Part shown: one piece after another, positions 41,610 through 49,859 of the stretch
Position numbering within the stretch: the stretch's first letter is position 1
Layout of the letters: every line of letters starts with the position of its first letter
Position numbers and translations under genes: made by a program
The notes under the pieces: generated by a model
Databases searched by the model: none
What the model was told of the DNA's origin: nothing
The model's input: the letters and a program-made list of their open reading frames with translations, nothing else
NCBI RefSeq assembly: GCF_024691275.1
Contig: NZ_JAILNU010000024.1
Coordinates: 1 to 53,825 of the forward strand
Length of the DNA stretch: 53,825 nt
Reading direction: 5' to 3'
Source: Ruminococcus sp.
GTDB lineage: Bacteria; Bacillota; Clostridia; Oscillospirales; Ruminococcaceae

Positions 41610-43412
41610 TCACTTTTTTCTTAAAAGCTCCTGAAATATCGCATTCAGTTTTTCAGGATCTTTGCACTTAACGCCCCATCTCGGGATCGAGCTAAGAAGT
41701 TCACCGCCTTTATAGAACATAAGTATATCATTATTATCCGAATAGAGCATATATGCCATTTGTGTAACATCAATATATATTGATTTTGAATTCGGATCAT
41801 TTTTTACAGCGAACTCACCAAGTCCGTATTTTCCGATCTCAAGGCTTTCCCATTCTATTTCTCTTATCTCTTCCTTGAATCGCGCTATCTCTTCATCTGT
41901 AAACTTGCTCTTTTCTTTTACCGAGTCCTCGTTCTGAGATGTAAGCGTTATTTTTTTCGTATCAAGTATATTATCGAGCAGCAGATTTACCAGTTCAGAA
42001 TCATTTAAAGCTCCGTCAGGAAGCGATGTTACCCAGTTTTCTATGTGAGCGTAATCGTCAACACTGTACTGACTGCGTGAAACGCCTGTTGCATAGGACA
42101 GTTCACCGCTATTGTATATAACAGCATTTATGTTGCCTGCCTTGATGATGACAGCCTTTTCAAATTCAGGATCATAATTATACATCTGCCACTTAACATT
42201 GTAAAGCTTTCTCCAGTTCATATCTCTCATATCATTCAGCAGCTCGTCAAGCTTTTCTCTGCCGATATTATAGCCGCTCCACTTTTCGCCGTTGTAATAC
42301 TCAATAATGACATGATCTGCGTCACCGAATTCGAGCGGACAATCGCAGGCAACACTGTCGCACATCACCTCTTCCAAAGAACTGCGGAAACTAAGATCAG
42401 CCTTGTATATTTTTCTTTCTATGAGCTGCCCGCTGTCCGAGCTTTTTGTGACAGCAAGCAGATTCTGAGCGCTGCAAAAATCAAGCTTGATCCTATCGCC
42501 TTCCGATCTTAAACTGATGCTTATATCGCTTTCATCTTCGGGGAACTCGATATTTTCGCTCGATAACGTCCATTCTGTTTCGTTGTTTATGATCCGTGCA
42601 ATGTCATAAGCCTTCTCACTTGTAAGTGTACCGCTTTTATCATCTACAGAGTACTCTGCATCTTCAAGACTTGCGGATATACCGAATCTTTCCAGATAGC
42701 CGAACTTCATATCACCGAACACAATATTTTTAAGCTCTTTATACTTTTCGACAGGTATCTTATAATAATACATTGAAAAATCAGCATTCGGAATTAAGCC
42801 ATTCTCAAGATCATAGGCAGATGCTGCAACATATCCGTCGCGCAAAAACACCATACTGTATTTTCCGTTCGCAGCAGAGAGGTCTATGCTCTCCATGCAA
42901 GTCGCCTGATTTACGACATCTTCATCAGGTAAACACACATTCCACTCAATACCCGAAAACAGTTCCTTTATCTTTTCAGCCTGCTTTGCTGTTGGATGGA
43001 CGCGTGTCGGAAATGAAGAGTAATCGGATTTATAACTCAATGAAAGCGTCACATCTCTGAGATCTATACTTCCAAACGTGAAATTAAACCCGTAAAGCTT
43101 TGCATCTCTTTCCTTACAACTGATCTCCTCACCGCCTGTATCTATGTTCTCCTCGGCTGCAAGCTCATTTGTCAGCTTATCCTTAAAAAGGTATGCAGTA
43201 CCCGTACCGCCTGCTCCGATGGCAAGTATCAGCGCAGCCGCTGCCGCAAGACTCTTTCTGTTTTTTTTCTTTATAACGTCTACGTGGACGACTTCATCAA
43301 AGTATTCGTCCTCAGCGAACTCAGCATCAAGCAGCTTTCTCTCCATTTTTTTGCAAAAGCTCTCGCTGAGAGTAAGCTCGTTCAGAGCGCCTTTATAATC
43401 TTCTCCGCGCAT
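41610..43412 (-). CDS. Anti-sigma-like membrane protein with large outer domain
   Basis: I do not recognise a family for this 600-residue protein. A cytoplasmic N-terminus (about 1-50; LSESFCKKMERKLLDAEF) is followed by one membrane segment (about 54-74) and a 520-residue outer part with alternating strands and helices, including NSRSEGD-like polar repeats. Its ATG lies inside the end of the ECF sigma gene (31-base overlap) with GGGAGG seven bases upstream. Position and topology suggest it restrains that sigma factor. It lacks the usual zinc-finger HxxxCxxC, so the sigma-binding mode would differ from the pair at 28402-29806. Confidence 0.72.
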   Translation of the reverse strand: MRGEDYKGALNELTLSESFCKKMERKLLDAEFAEDEYFDEVVHVDVIKKKNRKSLAAAAALILAIGAGGTGTAYLFKDKLTNELAAEENIDTGGEEISCKERDAKLYGFNFTFGSIDLRDVTLSLSYKSDYSSFPTRVHPTAKQAEKIKELFSGIEWNVCLPDEDVVNQATCMESIDLSAANGKYSMVFLRDGYVAASAYDLENGLIPNADFSMYYYKIPVEKYKELKNIVFGDMKFGYLERFGISASLEDAEYSVDDKSGTLTSEKAYDIARIINNETEWTLSSENIEFPEDESDISISLRSEGDRIKLDFCSAQNLLAVTKSSDSGQLIERKIYKADLSFRSSLEEVMCDSVACDCPLEFGDADHVIIEYYNGEKWSGYNIGREKLDELLNDMRDMNWRKLYNVKWQMYNYDPEFEKAVIIKAGNINAVIYNSGELSYATGVSRSQYSVDDYAHIENWVTSLPDGALNDSELVNLLLDNILDTKKITLTSQNEDSVKEKSKFTDEEIARFKEEIREIEWESLEIGKYGLGEFAVKNDPNSKSIYIDVTQMAYMLYSDNNDILMFYKGGELLSSIPRWGVKCKDPEKLNAIFQELLRKK

Positions 43413-43897
43413 GGATCTTCCTCCCTTTCAAGTTCTATTTTCAGCTTTTCCCTGCCTCGTCTGAGAAGCGAGCCTGTTGTATTCTCGTTCTTGCCGAGCA
43501 TTTCCGCTATCTCTCTTATATTATAGCCCTCATAATAGTGAAGGAATATCACCTCTGCATATTTTCGCGGCAAAGATGATATGATACTGCGAAGCTCACG
43601 GCCCTCCGTGTTTATCTCGCATATCGCCTCCGAATGTTCGAGTTCGTCTATGGAACAAGTGCGGCTGATGCGGAAGCTCCTGCGCAGATTCTTGCTCTTG
43701 TTTATGGTAACACGAAGAAGCCACGCTTTAAGGTGTTCATCGTCATTGAATCTTTTTGACTCGGTGTGAAGCGAAAGGAACACGTCCTGAACTATATCTT
43801 CTGCTTCGGCATAGCTCCCGCAGAAAGCATATGCTGCTCTCAGGACATCGTTTCCGTATTTTCTGAATGCATATAGTGCTGTACTATCGTTATTCAT
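43382..43897 (-). CDS. ECF-type RNA polymerase sigma factor
   Basis: This 171-residue sigma factor has region 2 (GNDVLRAAYAFCGSYAEAED, then IVQDVFLSL) and region 4 (SSLPRKYAEVIFLHYYEGYN and IREIAEMLGKNENTTGSLLRRGREKL). It resembles SigW/SigV-type factors in length. The ATG at 43897 has AAGGAGG nine bases upstream. It overlaps and precedes the anti-sigma-like gene. An inverted repeat ACACCT...AGGTGT lies between its promoter region and the ribosome site. Confidence 0.9.
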   Translation of the reverse strand: MNNDSTALYAFRKYGNDVLRAAYAFCGSYAEAEDIVQDVFLSLHTESKRFNDDEHLKAWLLRVTINKSKNLRRSFRISRTCSIDELEHSEAICEINTEGRELRSIISSLPRKYAEVIFLHYYEGYNIREIAEMLGKNENTTGSLLRRGREKLKIELEREEDPCAEKIIKAL

Positions 43898-43924
43898 CGC
43901 TACGCGCCTCCTTTCACATATAAC

Positions 43925-43941
43925 ACACCTGAGAAAGGTGT
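43925..43941 (-). promoter_or_regulatory. Inverted repeat before the ECF sigma gene
   Basis: ACACCT and AGGTGT flank GAGAA as a perfect inverted repeat, 28 bases before the sigma start. It could be an operator or a short RNA hairpin; I do not see a clear ECF or sigma-A promoter around it. The rest of the gap up to 44012 is AT-rich. Confidence 0.4.
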
Positions 43942-44012
43942 ATTTGTGCAATAAAAAAATTTTTTATCCCGTTTTTTAAAAGCAGATCCTTTACCCATAC
44001 TATAGCATATAC

Positions 44013-44041
44013 TTGACAAAATAGCAAGAATACGATATAAT
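44013..44041 (+). promoter_or_regulatory. Consensus promoter of the CorC/HlyC gene
   Basis: Perfect TTGACA (44013-44018) and TATAAT (44036-44041) are 17 bases apart. It starts a leader of about 190 bases. Confidence 0.9.
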
Positions 44042-44047
44042 TATATC

Positions 44048-44241
44048 ATCTTGAAAAGAACAGGAGTTGAAAAACGAATGGACGTTGCCCCTGACGGCAG
44101 TGATACTGATAATTGTTGGATTTTTTCCGTTGAATACATAGATCGGAGGCATGGTCTGCACTATCATTTGTGTTAGGCTGTGCCTTTATGAGGTTATAAA
44201 GAAAAATACGTCAATATCACTATTTTAACGGAGGATATGAA
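44048..44241 (+). other. Long leader with possible small open frames
   Basis: Three short frames overlap. 44078-44176 encodes 32 residues (MDVAPDGSDTDNCW...) with AGGAG 11 bases upstream. 44067-44141 from a TTG encodes a hydrophobic 24-mer containing WTLPLTAVILIIVGFFPLNT. 44151-44228 encodes 25 residues just before the CorC ribosome site. A hairpin of AGGCA/TGCCT plus GGTCT/AGGCT spans 44147-44185. The signatures of M-box, NiCo or yybP-ykoY riboswitches are not evident. It may be a translation-controlled leader or an unrecognised RNA element. Confidence 0.45.
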
Positions 44242-45570
44242 ATGATAGGGCAGTTGATCCTGCAAATTATACTTATCGCGCTCAATGCGCTGTTCGCTTG
44301 TACAGAGGTCGCAGTCATCTCGACCAATGATGTCCGCCTTGAAAAGCTTGCGGCAAGCGGCAATAAAAAAGCTTTACGACTGAAAAAACTCACTGACAGT
44401 CCCACAAGGTTCCTTGCTACGATACAGGTCGCAATAACTCTCGCAGGCTTCATCGGCGCAGCTTTTGCTGCGGACAGCTTTTCCGAAAGCCTTACCGCTC
44501 TCATAGCAAAGTCAAATATCAGCATACCGACGACTGTGGTCAAAAAGGTATCTGTAGTGCTTATAACCCTGATACTGTCATACTTCACACTGGTTTTCGG
44601 CGAACTCGTACCTAAACGTGTTGCAATGAAAGATCCGGAAAAAATAGCTCTCTCCATGAGCAGCTGCATCTCTTTCGTGTCCAAGCTCTTTGCACCTATG
44701 GTATGGCTGCTGAACGTCTCTGCAAACGGCATACTCAGGCTCTGCGGCATAGACCCCGAAAGCGATGACGACACCGTTACCGAGGAAGAGATACTCATGA
44801 TGTCCGACGCAGGCGCTGAAAAAGGCACTATCGACGAGGACGAGAACCGCATTATCAAAAATGTTTTCGCTTTCGATGATATGACTGCCGAACAGGTCTG
44901 TACCCACCGTACCGACGTTGATGTGCTGTGGAGCGATGATGATATAAGCGTCTGGGAGGAAACTATCCACCGCACCAGACATTCATCTTTCCCCATATGC
45001 GGCGAAAGTGTCGATAACGTCATAGGTGTGCTCAATGCAAAGGACTACTTCAGGCTCGAAGACAAGAGCCGCGACAATATCATGGCTGAGGCGGTCCGCG
45101 AACCGAGCTTCGTACACGAGAATATGAAGGCTGACAGGCTCTTCGACCAGATGAAGCAGCGCGGTGCCGACCACTTCGCAATAGTTGTCGATGAATACGG
45201 CGGCATGAGCGGTATCATAACCATAACAGACCTCGTTGAGGAGCTTGTAGGCGATTTTGCCGACGACCCCGAGGACGAGCCATCTGTAAGATTTGAACAG
45301 ACAGGCGACAATATCTGGACGATCCCGGGTATAAGCTCCCTCAGCAACGTTTGCGAGGAGCTGGAAATAAACCTGCCTGCGGACAAGTTCGAGACCTTCG
45401 GCGGATACGTTATCGCCGTTCTCGGTGAGATACCAAAGGACGGCACTCAGCTCAGTCTCGAAAAGGACGGGCTTCATATCGACGTGCTTGAAGTAAAGCA
45501 CCACCGTATCGAAGTCTGTCGTGTTGAAAAGCTCTCCCCTGCGGAAGAAGCTGACAGCGAAGAAGAATAA
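44242..45570 (+). CDS. CNNM/CorC (HlyC) family membrane protein
   Basis: This 442-residue protein has the full family order. A DUF21/CNNM membrane domain occupies about 1-190, with segments at the N-terminus and near ISIPTTVVKKVSVVLITLIL. Paired CBS domains follow at about 205-335 (GVLNAKDYF, FAIVVDEYGGMSGIITITDL), then a C-terminal CorC_HlyC domain to about 430. Family members are linked to magnesium export or cation homeostasis rather than haemolysis. GGAGG seven bases upstream sets the ATG. The gene stands alone behind a strong promoter and a long leader, which suggests regulated expression, perhaps by a cation; that is inference. Confidence 0.9.
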   Translation: MIGQLILQIILIALNALFACTEVAVISTNDVRLEKLAASGNKKALRLKKLTDSPTRFLATIQVAITLAGFIGAAFAADSFSESLTALIAKSNISIPTTVVKKVSVVLITLILSYFTLVFGELVPKRVAMKDPEKIALSMSSCISFVSKLFAPMVWLLNVSANGILRLCGIDPESDDDTVTEEEILMMSDAGAEKGTIDEDENRIIKNVFAFDDMTAEQVCTHRTDVDVLWSDDDISVWEETIHRTRHSSFPICGESVDNVIGVLNAKDYFRLEDKSRDNIMAEAVREPSFVHENMKADRLFDQMKQRGADHFAIVVDEYGGMSGIITITDLVEELVGDFADDPEDEPSVRFEQTGDNIWTIPGISSLSNVCEELEINLPADKFETFGGYVIAVLGEIPKDGTQLSLEKDGLHIDVLEVKHHRIEVCRVEKLSPAEEADSEEE

Positions 45571-45579
45571 TTACAAAAA

Positions 45580-45609
45580 AATGCCTCCGAGTTCACTTTC
45601 GGAGGCATT
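45580..45609. terminator. Bidirectional intrinsic terminator
   Basis: AATGCCTCCGA and TCGGAGGCATT pair around eight bases, with a poly-A on one side and T's on the other, between convergent genes. Confidence 0.85.
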
Positions 45610-45615
45610 ATTCTT

Positions 45616-47679
45616 TTACATTGATATCATGAAGCAGACGCTCTTGCCCGGAATATTCATGATATTCAGCTTGAATTTATGCTTGTCGATTATGGATTTT
45701 GCAATTGCAAGTCCCAGTCCGTAGCCGCCTGTTGCGCGGTTTCTGGACTCGTCACTGCGATAGAATCTCTCGAATATCTTTTCGGTATCCTCTTCCTTGA
45801 TGCCCTCGCCTGTATTGTATATCGAAAGCACCTTCTTATCACCCAGCTTTTGCAGGGAAACTCTTACCGTTCCGCCGTCGTTGGAGTATTTAAGAGCGTT
45901 ATCGATAAAGATAGCAGCCATTTGCTTAACGAGCTTCTCACTTGCGCAAAGCATGATATTTTCATCAACATCGACCTCGAAGGTCTTGTTGCTCTCAAAC
46001 GCCTGACACTCAAACGGAAGTGCGGTATTCACTATCGCCTTGCTGAGATTGAAGTACTTTCTTTCAAGCTCGGCAGTGTTGTTTTCCAGTCTTGTGAGAT
46101 TCAGGAGGTCGTTTACAAGCACACTCATGCGTTCGGTCTGCGACTTGATGTACGTCAGCCACCGATTATGCCCTATCTCTCCTTCAAGTACATCTACATT
46201 CGTAGAAATGACTGTCAGCGGAGTTTTGAGCTCGTGGCTCGCATCGGAAACGAACTGTTTCTGCTTGTTGAACGCTGTCTTGATAGGCTGTATGCTCTTT
46301 TTGCTGAGGAAGTACGCCAGAACAGAAAGAATGACCAGCGCGATAGATCCTATTATAATAGTAGTGCGCTTGAGCTGTCTGAGCATATCCATCTCATAGC
46401 TCTTATCGGTAAATACCATTATCTTTCCGTTGGACTTATCGGTCTGGTAGAACTGGTAAGAATTCAGCATACCCGTGTCCAGATCCTCATTTATGATAGC
46501 TGTGATATAATTCTGTGCTTTTTCCTCACCGAGATCGTCGTTGTTGAGAGTAGCAAGATATTTTCCGTTCTTGTCAGCCATTATAACAAAGAAGTCTATC
46601 GAACCAAGGGTTCTCGGGATAGGTTCTTCCTTGACATTATTTGAAAGTGCACTGGACTTATATTCTTTCGGTTTGCTGCCGTTCCCTTTTGAAACAGTTT
46701 TCTGCTCTGAAGGATCCGAACGGTTTGAAAGCACCGTAAAGCCATCAAGAACAGACTCTCCGCTGTATGAAAGTGTCATAAGTCTGCCTTCGCCGATGAA
46801 GGACTGCTGTTTTATGCCATCCTGATCCGCATCTGCGTTTCCGTTGTCAGCTCTGTCATCGCGGGCAGCTCCGCCATGCTCGGCTCTATAGCTTTCATGG
46901 TCGAAGTCATCAGGCTCCTTCTCATTGCTGTATGCTCCCGGACTGTGCGCCCATGTATTCCACCACATCCACGGATTCCACGCCCACGGGTTATAGCCGT
47001 TCCACGTACCGTTCTGGTTCCACTGATTAGGGTCGCCCCACTGACCGTTCTGGTTCCACTGGCTCGGATCGCCCCACTGACCGTTCCAGTATCCCTGATC
47101 GCCGCCCTGATTGTTCTGACCGCCGCCACTGTTATCAGGAGCCTGAGTTGCAGGATCTGTATTTATCTCAGGAGGCGGAGTTACCGCAGGCTGAGGATCA
47201 GCTGCAACAGGCGGTTCATCATAGGGTTCCTCATCGTACTGTTCTTCAGGTGGGTCATTATTCTCGGGAGCCTCTGTCGGGTCATTGTGCTCTGCTTCCG
47301 TCGGAGCTGCGTGTGTATCCGTTTCGGTAGCCTTTTCAGAGGTAGAAGTTTCCGCCGCAGAAGTCGGCTTCTGTGTCGTATGAGATGCTTCGGCAGTTGT
47401 TTCCGTATGCTTAGGAGGCGGATTCTCCGAATGTCTCACCTCTTTGTTCGCGCCGTCATCGGGCGGCGTAAATGTGAACTTTGAATTCACATCGTCGTAT
47501 TCCGTTCCTGCGGCGATCTTCATGAGCACTTCTTTGGACTGTCCGCGCATCACCGCTTTGGTAATGACGTTTATCGAGCCTATGAGCGCTATGAATACTG
47601 CAAGAAGGATACTGACGATCATTGAGAAAAGCCTCATCTGAGCTTTTCTGAACATATGATCATGAGCTTTTTTGAACAT
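45616..47679 (-). CDS. Sensor histidine kinase with Trp/Gln-rich outer domain
   Basis: This 687-residue kinase has membrane segments at about 17-39 and 433-453, placing a 390-residue sensor outside the cell. The cytoplasmic part has a HAMP-like stretch, the phosphoacceptor SHELKTPL near 480, DNALKYS, GEGI and GGYGLGLAIAKS. The outer part starts with a Thr/Pro/Glu-rich stalk, then a Trp/Gln/Asn/Gly segment near 195-245 with two GQWGDPxQWNQN copies and a WAWNPWMWWNTW run, then a folded region. I chose the ATG at 47679 because GGAGG is eight bases upstream. It follows the response regulator by 20 bases. The signal is unknown. Confidence 0.88.
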   Translation of the reverse strand: MFKKAHDHMFRKAQMRLFSMIVSILLAVFIALIGSINVITKAVMRGQSKEVLMKIAAGTEYDDVNSKFTFTPPDDGANKEVRHSENPPPKHTETTAEASHTTQKPTSAAETSTSEKATETDTHAAPTEAEHNDPTEAPENNDPPEEQYDEEPYDEPPVAADPQPAVTPPPEINTDPATQAPDNSGGGQNNQGGDQGYWNGQWGDPSQWNQNGQWGDPNQWNQNGTWNGYNPWAWNPWMWWNTWAHSPGAYSNEKEPDDFDHESYRAEHGGAARDDRADNGNADADQDGIKQQSFIGEGRLMTLSYSGESVLDGFTVLSNRSDPSEQKTVSKGNGSKPKEYKSSALSNNVKEEPIPRTLGSIDFFVIMADKNGKYLATLNNDDLGEEKAQNYITAIINEDLDTGMLNSYQFYQTDKSNGKIMVFTDKSYEMDMLRQLKRTTIIIGSIALVILSVLAYFLSKKSIQPIKTAFNKQKQFVSDASHELKTPLTVISTNVDVLEGEIGHNRWLTYIKSQTERMSVLVNDLLNLTRLENNTAELERKYFNLSKAIVNTALPFECQAFESNKTFEVDVDENIMLCASEKLVKQMAAIFIDNALKYSNDGGTVRVSLQKLGDKKVLSIYNTGEGIKEEDTEKIFERFYRSDESRNRATGGYGLGLAIAKSIIDKHKFKLNIMNIPGKSVCFMISM
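47017..47092 (-). repeat. Two 36-bp coding repeats in the kinase sensor
   Basis: Two near-identical 36-base units encode QWGDPxQWNQNG in tandem within the Trp-rich outer segment. Confidence 0.8.
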
Positions 47680-47699
47680 TTCCATTTCCTCCCGTTCAA

Positions 47700-48368
47700 T
47701 TATTCAAGCGAATAACCTATACCTCTTGCCGTTTTTATCTGCACGGGCGCTGAGATGACCGAAAGCTTCTTTCTGAGGAACGATATATATACCTCAATAT
47801 TGTTGTACTCAACATCGCTCTCATATCCCCATATTTTCTCGATAATTCGCTCTTTTGGGAGTATCTGGTGCGGGTTGGAGATAAGGAGCTCCATTATCTG
47901 ATACTCCTTGAGAGAGAGCTTCACATCGCTGCCTCTCCACATAACAGAGCAGGTGTTCTTGTTAAGTTCCAGACCGTTATAGTCAAGGCGGTTCTCATCG
48001 ACGATATCGCCCTTTCTTCGTGTAAGAGCACGTACTCTTGCGAGAAGCTCGCCCGTGACGAAGGGCTTGGTGAGATAGTCGTCCGCACCGCAGTCAAGAC
48101 CATTTATTTTGTCCTCGATCTCACTTTTAGCTGTAAGAAGAAGGACAGGAGTGCTGATATGCTCGCGGCGAAGGCTGCGAAGAACCTCTATGCCGTTCAT
48201 ACCGGGCATCATTATATCAAGTATCATGCAGTCATAAACGCCCGAAAGTGCGTTATCAAGACCGCTTATGCCGTCGTATGCCGTATCGACGGTGTACATA
48301 TTGCGCCGCAGTATCTCCGACAGAGCATCTGCAAGCTGCATCTCGTCCTCAACAACGAGTATCCTCAT
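47700..48368 (-). CDS. OmpR-family response regulator
   Basis: This 222-residue regulator has a receiver domain (about 1-120) with acidic residues in VEDE, the phosphorylated aspartate in MILDIMMPG near 51 and the lysine in DYLTKPF. A winged-helix domain (about 128-220) ends with TARGIGYSLE. GGGGGAG five bases before the ATG at 48368 sets the start. It is the first gene of a regulator-kinase operon. A perfect inverted repeat CTGCTG-CAA-CAGCAG (48390-48404) lies in its leader. Confidence 0.93.
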   Translation of the reverse strand: MRILVVEDEMQLADALSEILRRNMYTVDTAYDGISGLDNALSGVYDCMILDIMMPGMNGIEVLRSLRREHISTPVLLLTAKSEIEDKINGLDCGADDYLTKPFVTGELLARVRALTRRKGDIVDENRLDYNGLELNKNTCSVMWRGSDVKLSLKEYQIMELLISNPHQILPKERIIEKIWGYESDVEYNNIEVYISFLRKKLSVISAPVQIKTARGIGYSLE

Positions 48369-48389
48369 ATAAACTCCCCCTTGTAACAA

Positions 48390-48469
48390 CTGCTGCAACA
48401 GCAGGGCATTGCAATTTCATATAGAACAGGCTTCCAGAACGTACACCTATCCACTTTAATACTATTATA
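48390..48469 (-). promoter_or_regulatory. Leader and -10 of the two-component operon
   Basis: On the minus strand a TATAAT (48464-48469) lies about 95 bases before the regulator start, with no good -35. The inverted repeat CTGCTG-CAA-CAGCAG at 48390-48404 may be an operator or RNA hairpin. The gap 48470-48586 is AT-rich with nothing I can assign. Confidence 0.45.
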
Positions 48470-48586
48470 ACACAGATTATTGAAATAAGCTTAAAAAGAT
48501 TCTATTGTTTAATAAATTGATTAGGAAAAAAATCTGTATGTTTTTTGTGCACATCAACAGTTTTCGATTTTCACTGCACACAAATG

Positions 48587-48615
48587 TTGACTAAGAAATA
48601 AATTTGTGATAGAAT
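48587..48615 (+). promoter_or_regulatory. Promoter of the TPR-like gene
   Basis: TTGACT (48587-48592) and TAGAAT (48610-48615) are 17 bases apart, about 100 bases before the start. Confidence 0.65.
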
Positions 48616-48716
48616 TATTAATATAGAAAGGTAACAATAATTTACTTTTTTTACTCATTCAAAAAATATATAATGATAGATATATATTTTCCTCAGCGAA
48701 CAGGAGGGCTGGTATC

Positions 48717-49418
48717 ATGATCTCACCCAATGACAGAAAGAAGATCGGTTTTCCGCTTTTAGTCTCGCACGCTTCCGAGATGAAAAAATATACCGAAGTA
48801 TACGGTCTTTTCCTGGAAAGCGGCTATACAAAAGAGCTTTGCGAAGCCTATGCAGATGCGTTCATCGACAACGCAAAAAAGCCGTCGTCTTTTGATATAA
48901 TACAGCTCGCTTCACTGTATGACAGGATCTATGACCACAAAACGGCATTCCTGCATCTCGAAAAGCTTCTCGACAAAAAAATGAGCAGCGACGAGAGATT
49001 CTTCTTCTGCAATGAAGCTCTGAAAACCTACAGCAAGATCGGAAACTGGCGTGAAGCTGCGGATTTCCGCACAGCCAACATCAATTTCCTGCAAAGATAT
49101 ACCGAGAAAGCACCTTTAAAGAAGCAAGCTGAGCTGTATATGGCTCTGGCTCTGACCGACTGTGCCGCCAAAAACTATCAGCAGGCACTGAAGCTGCTGA
49201 AATTCGGCTATAAACCACAGGGGGCAAACGACTTCGTTCTGCTTGAGATATTCATTACCGTAGTGTACATATTCGCTAAAGCAGGCGATGAGGAAGGATT
49301 GAAGGGCGCTCTCGGAAATGCACAGAGCTGCCTGAAGCTTTTCAAGCAATTCAACTTCCCGTGGCAGAAAGAATATTATGAAGAGCGTATTGAAAACGCT
49401 GCAAACTGTATACTGTAA
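48717..49418 (+). CDS. TPR-like helical protein of unknown function
   Basis: This 233-residue soluble protein is almost all helix and has tetratricopeptide-like pairs, for example HKTAFLHLEKLLDKKMSSDE, then KQAELYMALALTDCAAKNYQ and QALKLLKFGYKP. I do not recognise a named family. AGGAGG nine bases before the ATG supports it. It is a single-gene transcript bounded by a promoter and a strong terminator. TPR proteins usually mediate protein contacts; no partner is suggested by the neighbours. Confidence 0.78.
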   Translation: MISPNDRKKIGFPLLVSHASEMKKYTEVYGLFLESGYTKELCEAYADAFIDNAKKPSSFDIIQLASLYDRIYDHKTAFLHLEKLLDKKMSSDERFFFCNEALKTYSKIGNWREAADFRTANINFLQRYTEKAPLKKQAELYMALALTDCAAKNYQQALKLLKFGYKPQGANDFVLLEIFITVVYIFAKAGDEEGLKGALGNAQSCLKLFKQFNFPWQKEYYEERIENAANCIL

Positions 49419-49423
49419 CATTT

Positions 49424-49452
49424 AGCTCCGAAAAATTTTTCGGAGCTTTTTT
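49424..49452 (+). terminator. Intrinsic terminator of the TPR-like gene
   Basis: A near-perfect palindrome AGCTCCGAAAAA/TTTTTCGGAGCT is followed by a T run. Confidence 0.88.
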
Positions 49453-49824
49453 GCTGTCTGCGAGCGCACTAAAATCGTTAAAATATAAAAATATATCATA
49501 AATATTCAAATATCATAGAAAAATTTTGCACTTGCAATTAAGCATATATTTTAACCACTTGACAAACTGTACACATGGTCAGTATTTCAGGCAACTGGTT
49601 AAACCATATCATTTTTGTGCTATTTTTTTGTTACCATTGAAAATCAACGTATTTTCGTGGATTTAAAATTTCAATTTTGTTCTAATTAATTTTTCAAAGC
49701 TTTTGCGAGCAGGTCGTTAATACTTTTTAAATATATTTTATGTTTTATTTTGTTAATAGTCACTTAATATAAATATTTATACTTATTTTAGCAATTTTGT
49801 CCTAATTTTAAGCAATATAATCAA
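49453..49824. other. AT-rich gene-free stretch
   Basis: About 370 bases without a plausible gene. It contains a small palindrome TGGTTAAACCA near 49600 and a TTGACA near 49558 with no good -10. I see nothing else that I can support. Confidence 0.4.
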
Positions 49825-49853
49825 TTGAACTTCCTGTGCCTATGTTTTATAAT
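49825..49853 (+). promoter_or_regulatory. Promoter of the structured RNA
   Basis: TTGAAC (49825-49830) and a perfect TATAAT (49848-49853) are 17 bases apart. No open frame follows, and the next forward terminator is at 50282-50313. Confidence 0.75.
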
Positions 49854-49859
49854 ACAATT

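Noticed and set aside
44048..44241. M-box, NiCo or yybP-ykoY metal riboswitch before the CorC gene
   Set aside because: I could not find their conserved core sequences; calling one would be guesswork.
44220..45035. Minus-strand open frame opposite the CorC gene
   Set aside because: It is a shadow of the real plus-strand gene; it has no ribosome site and its translation is low-complexity Ser-rich.
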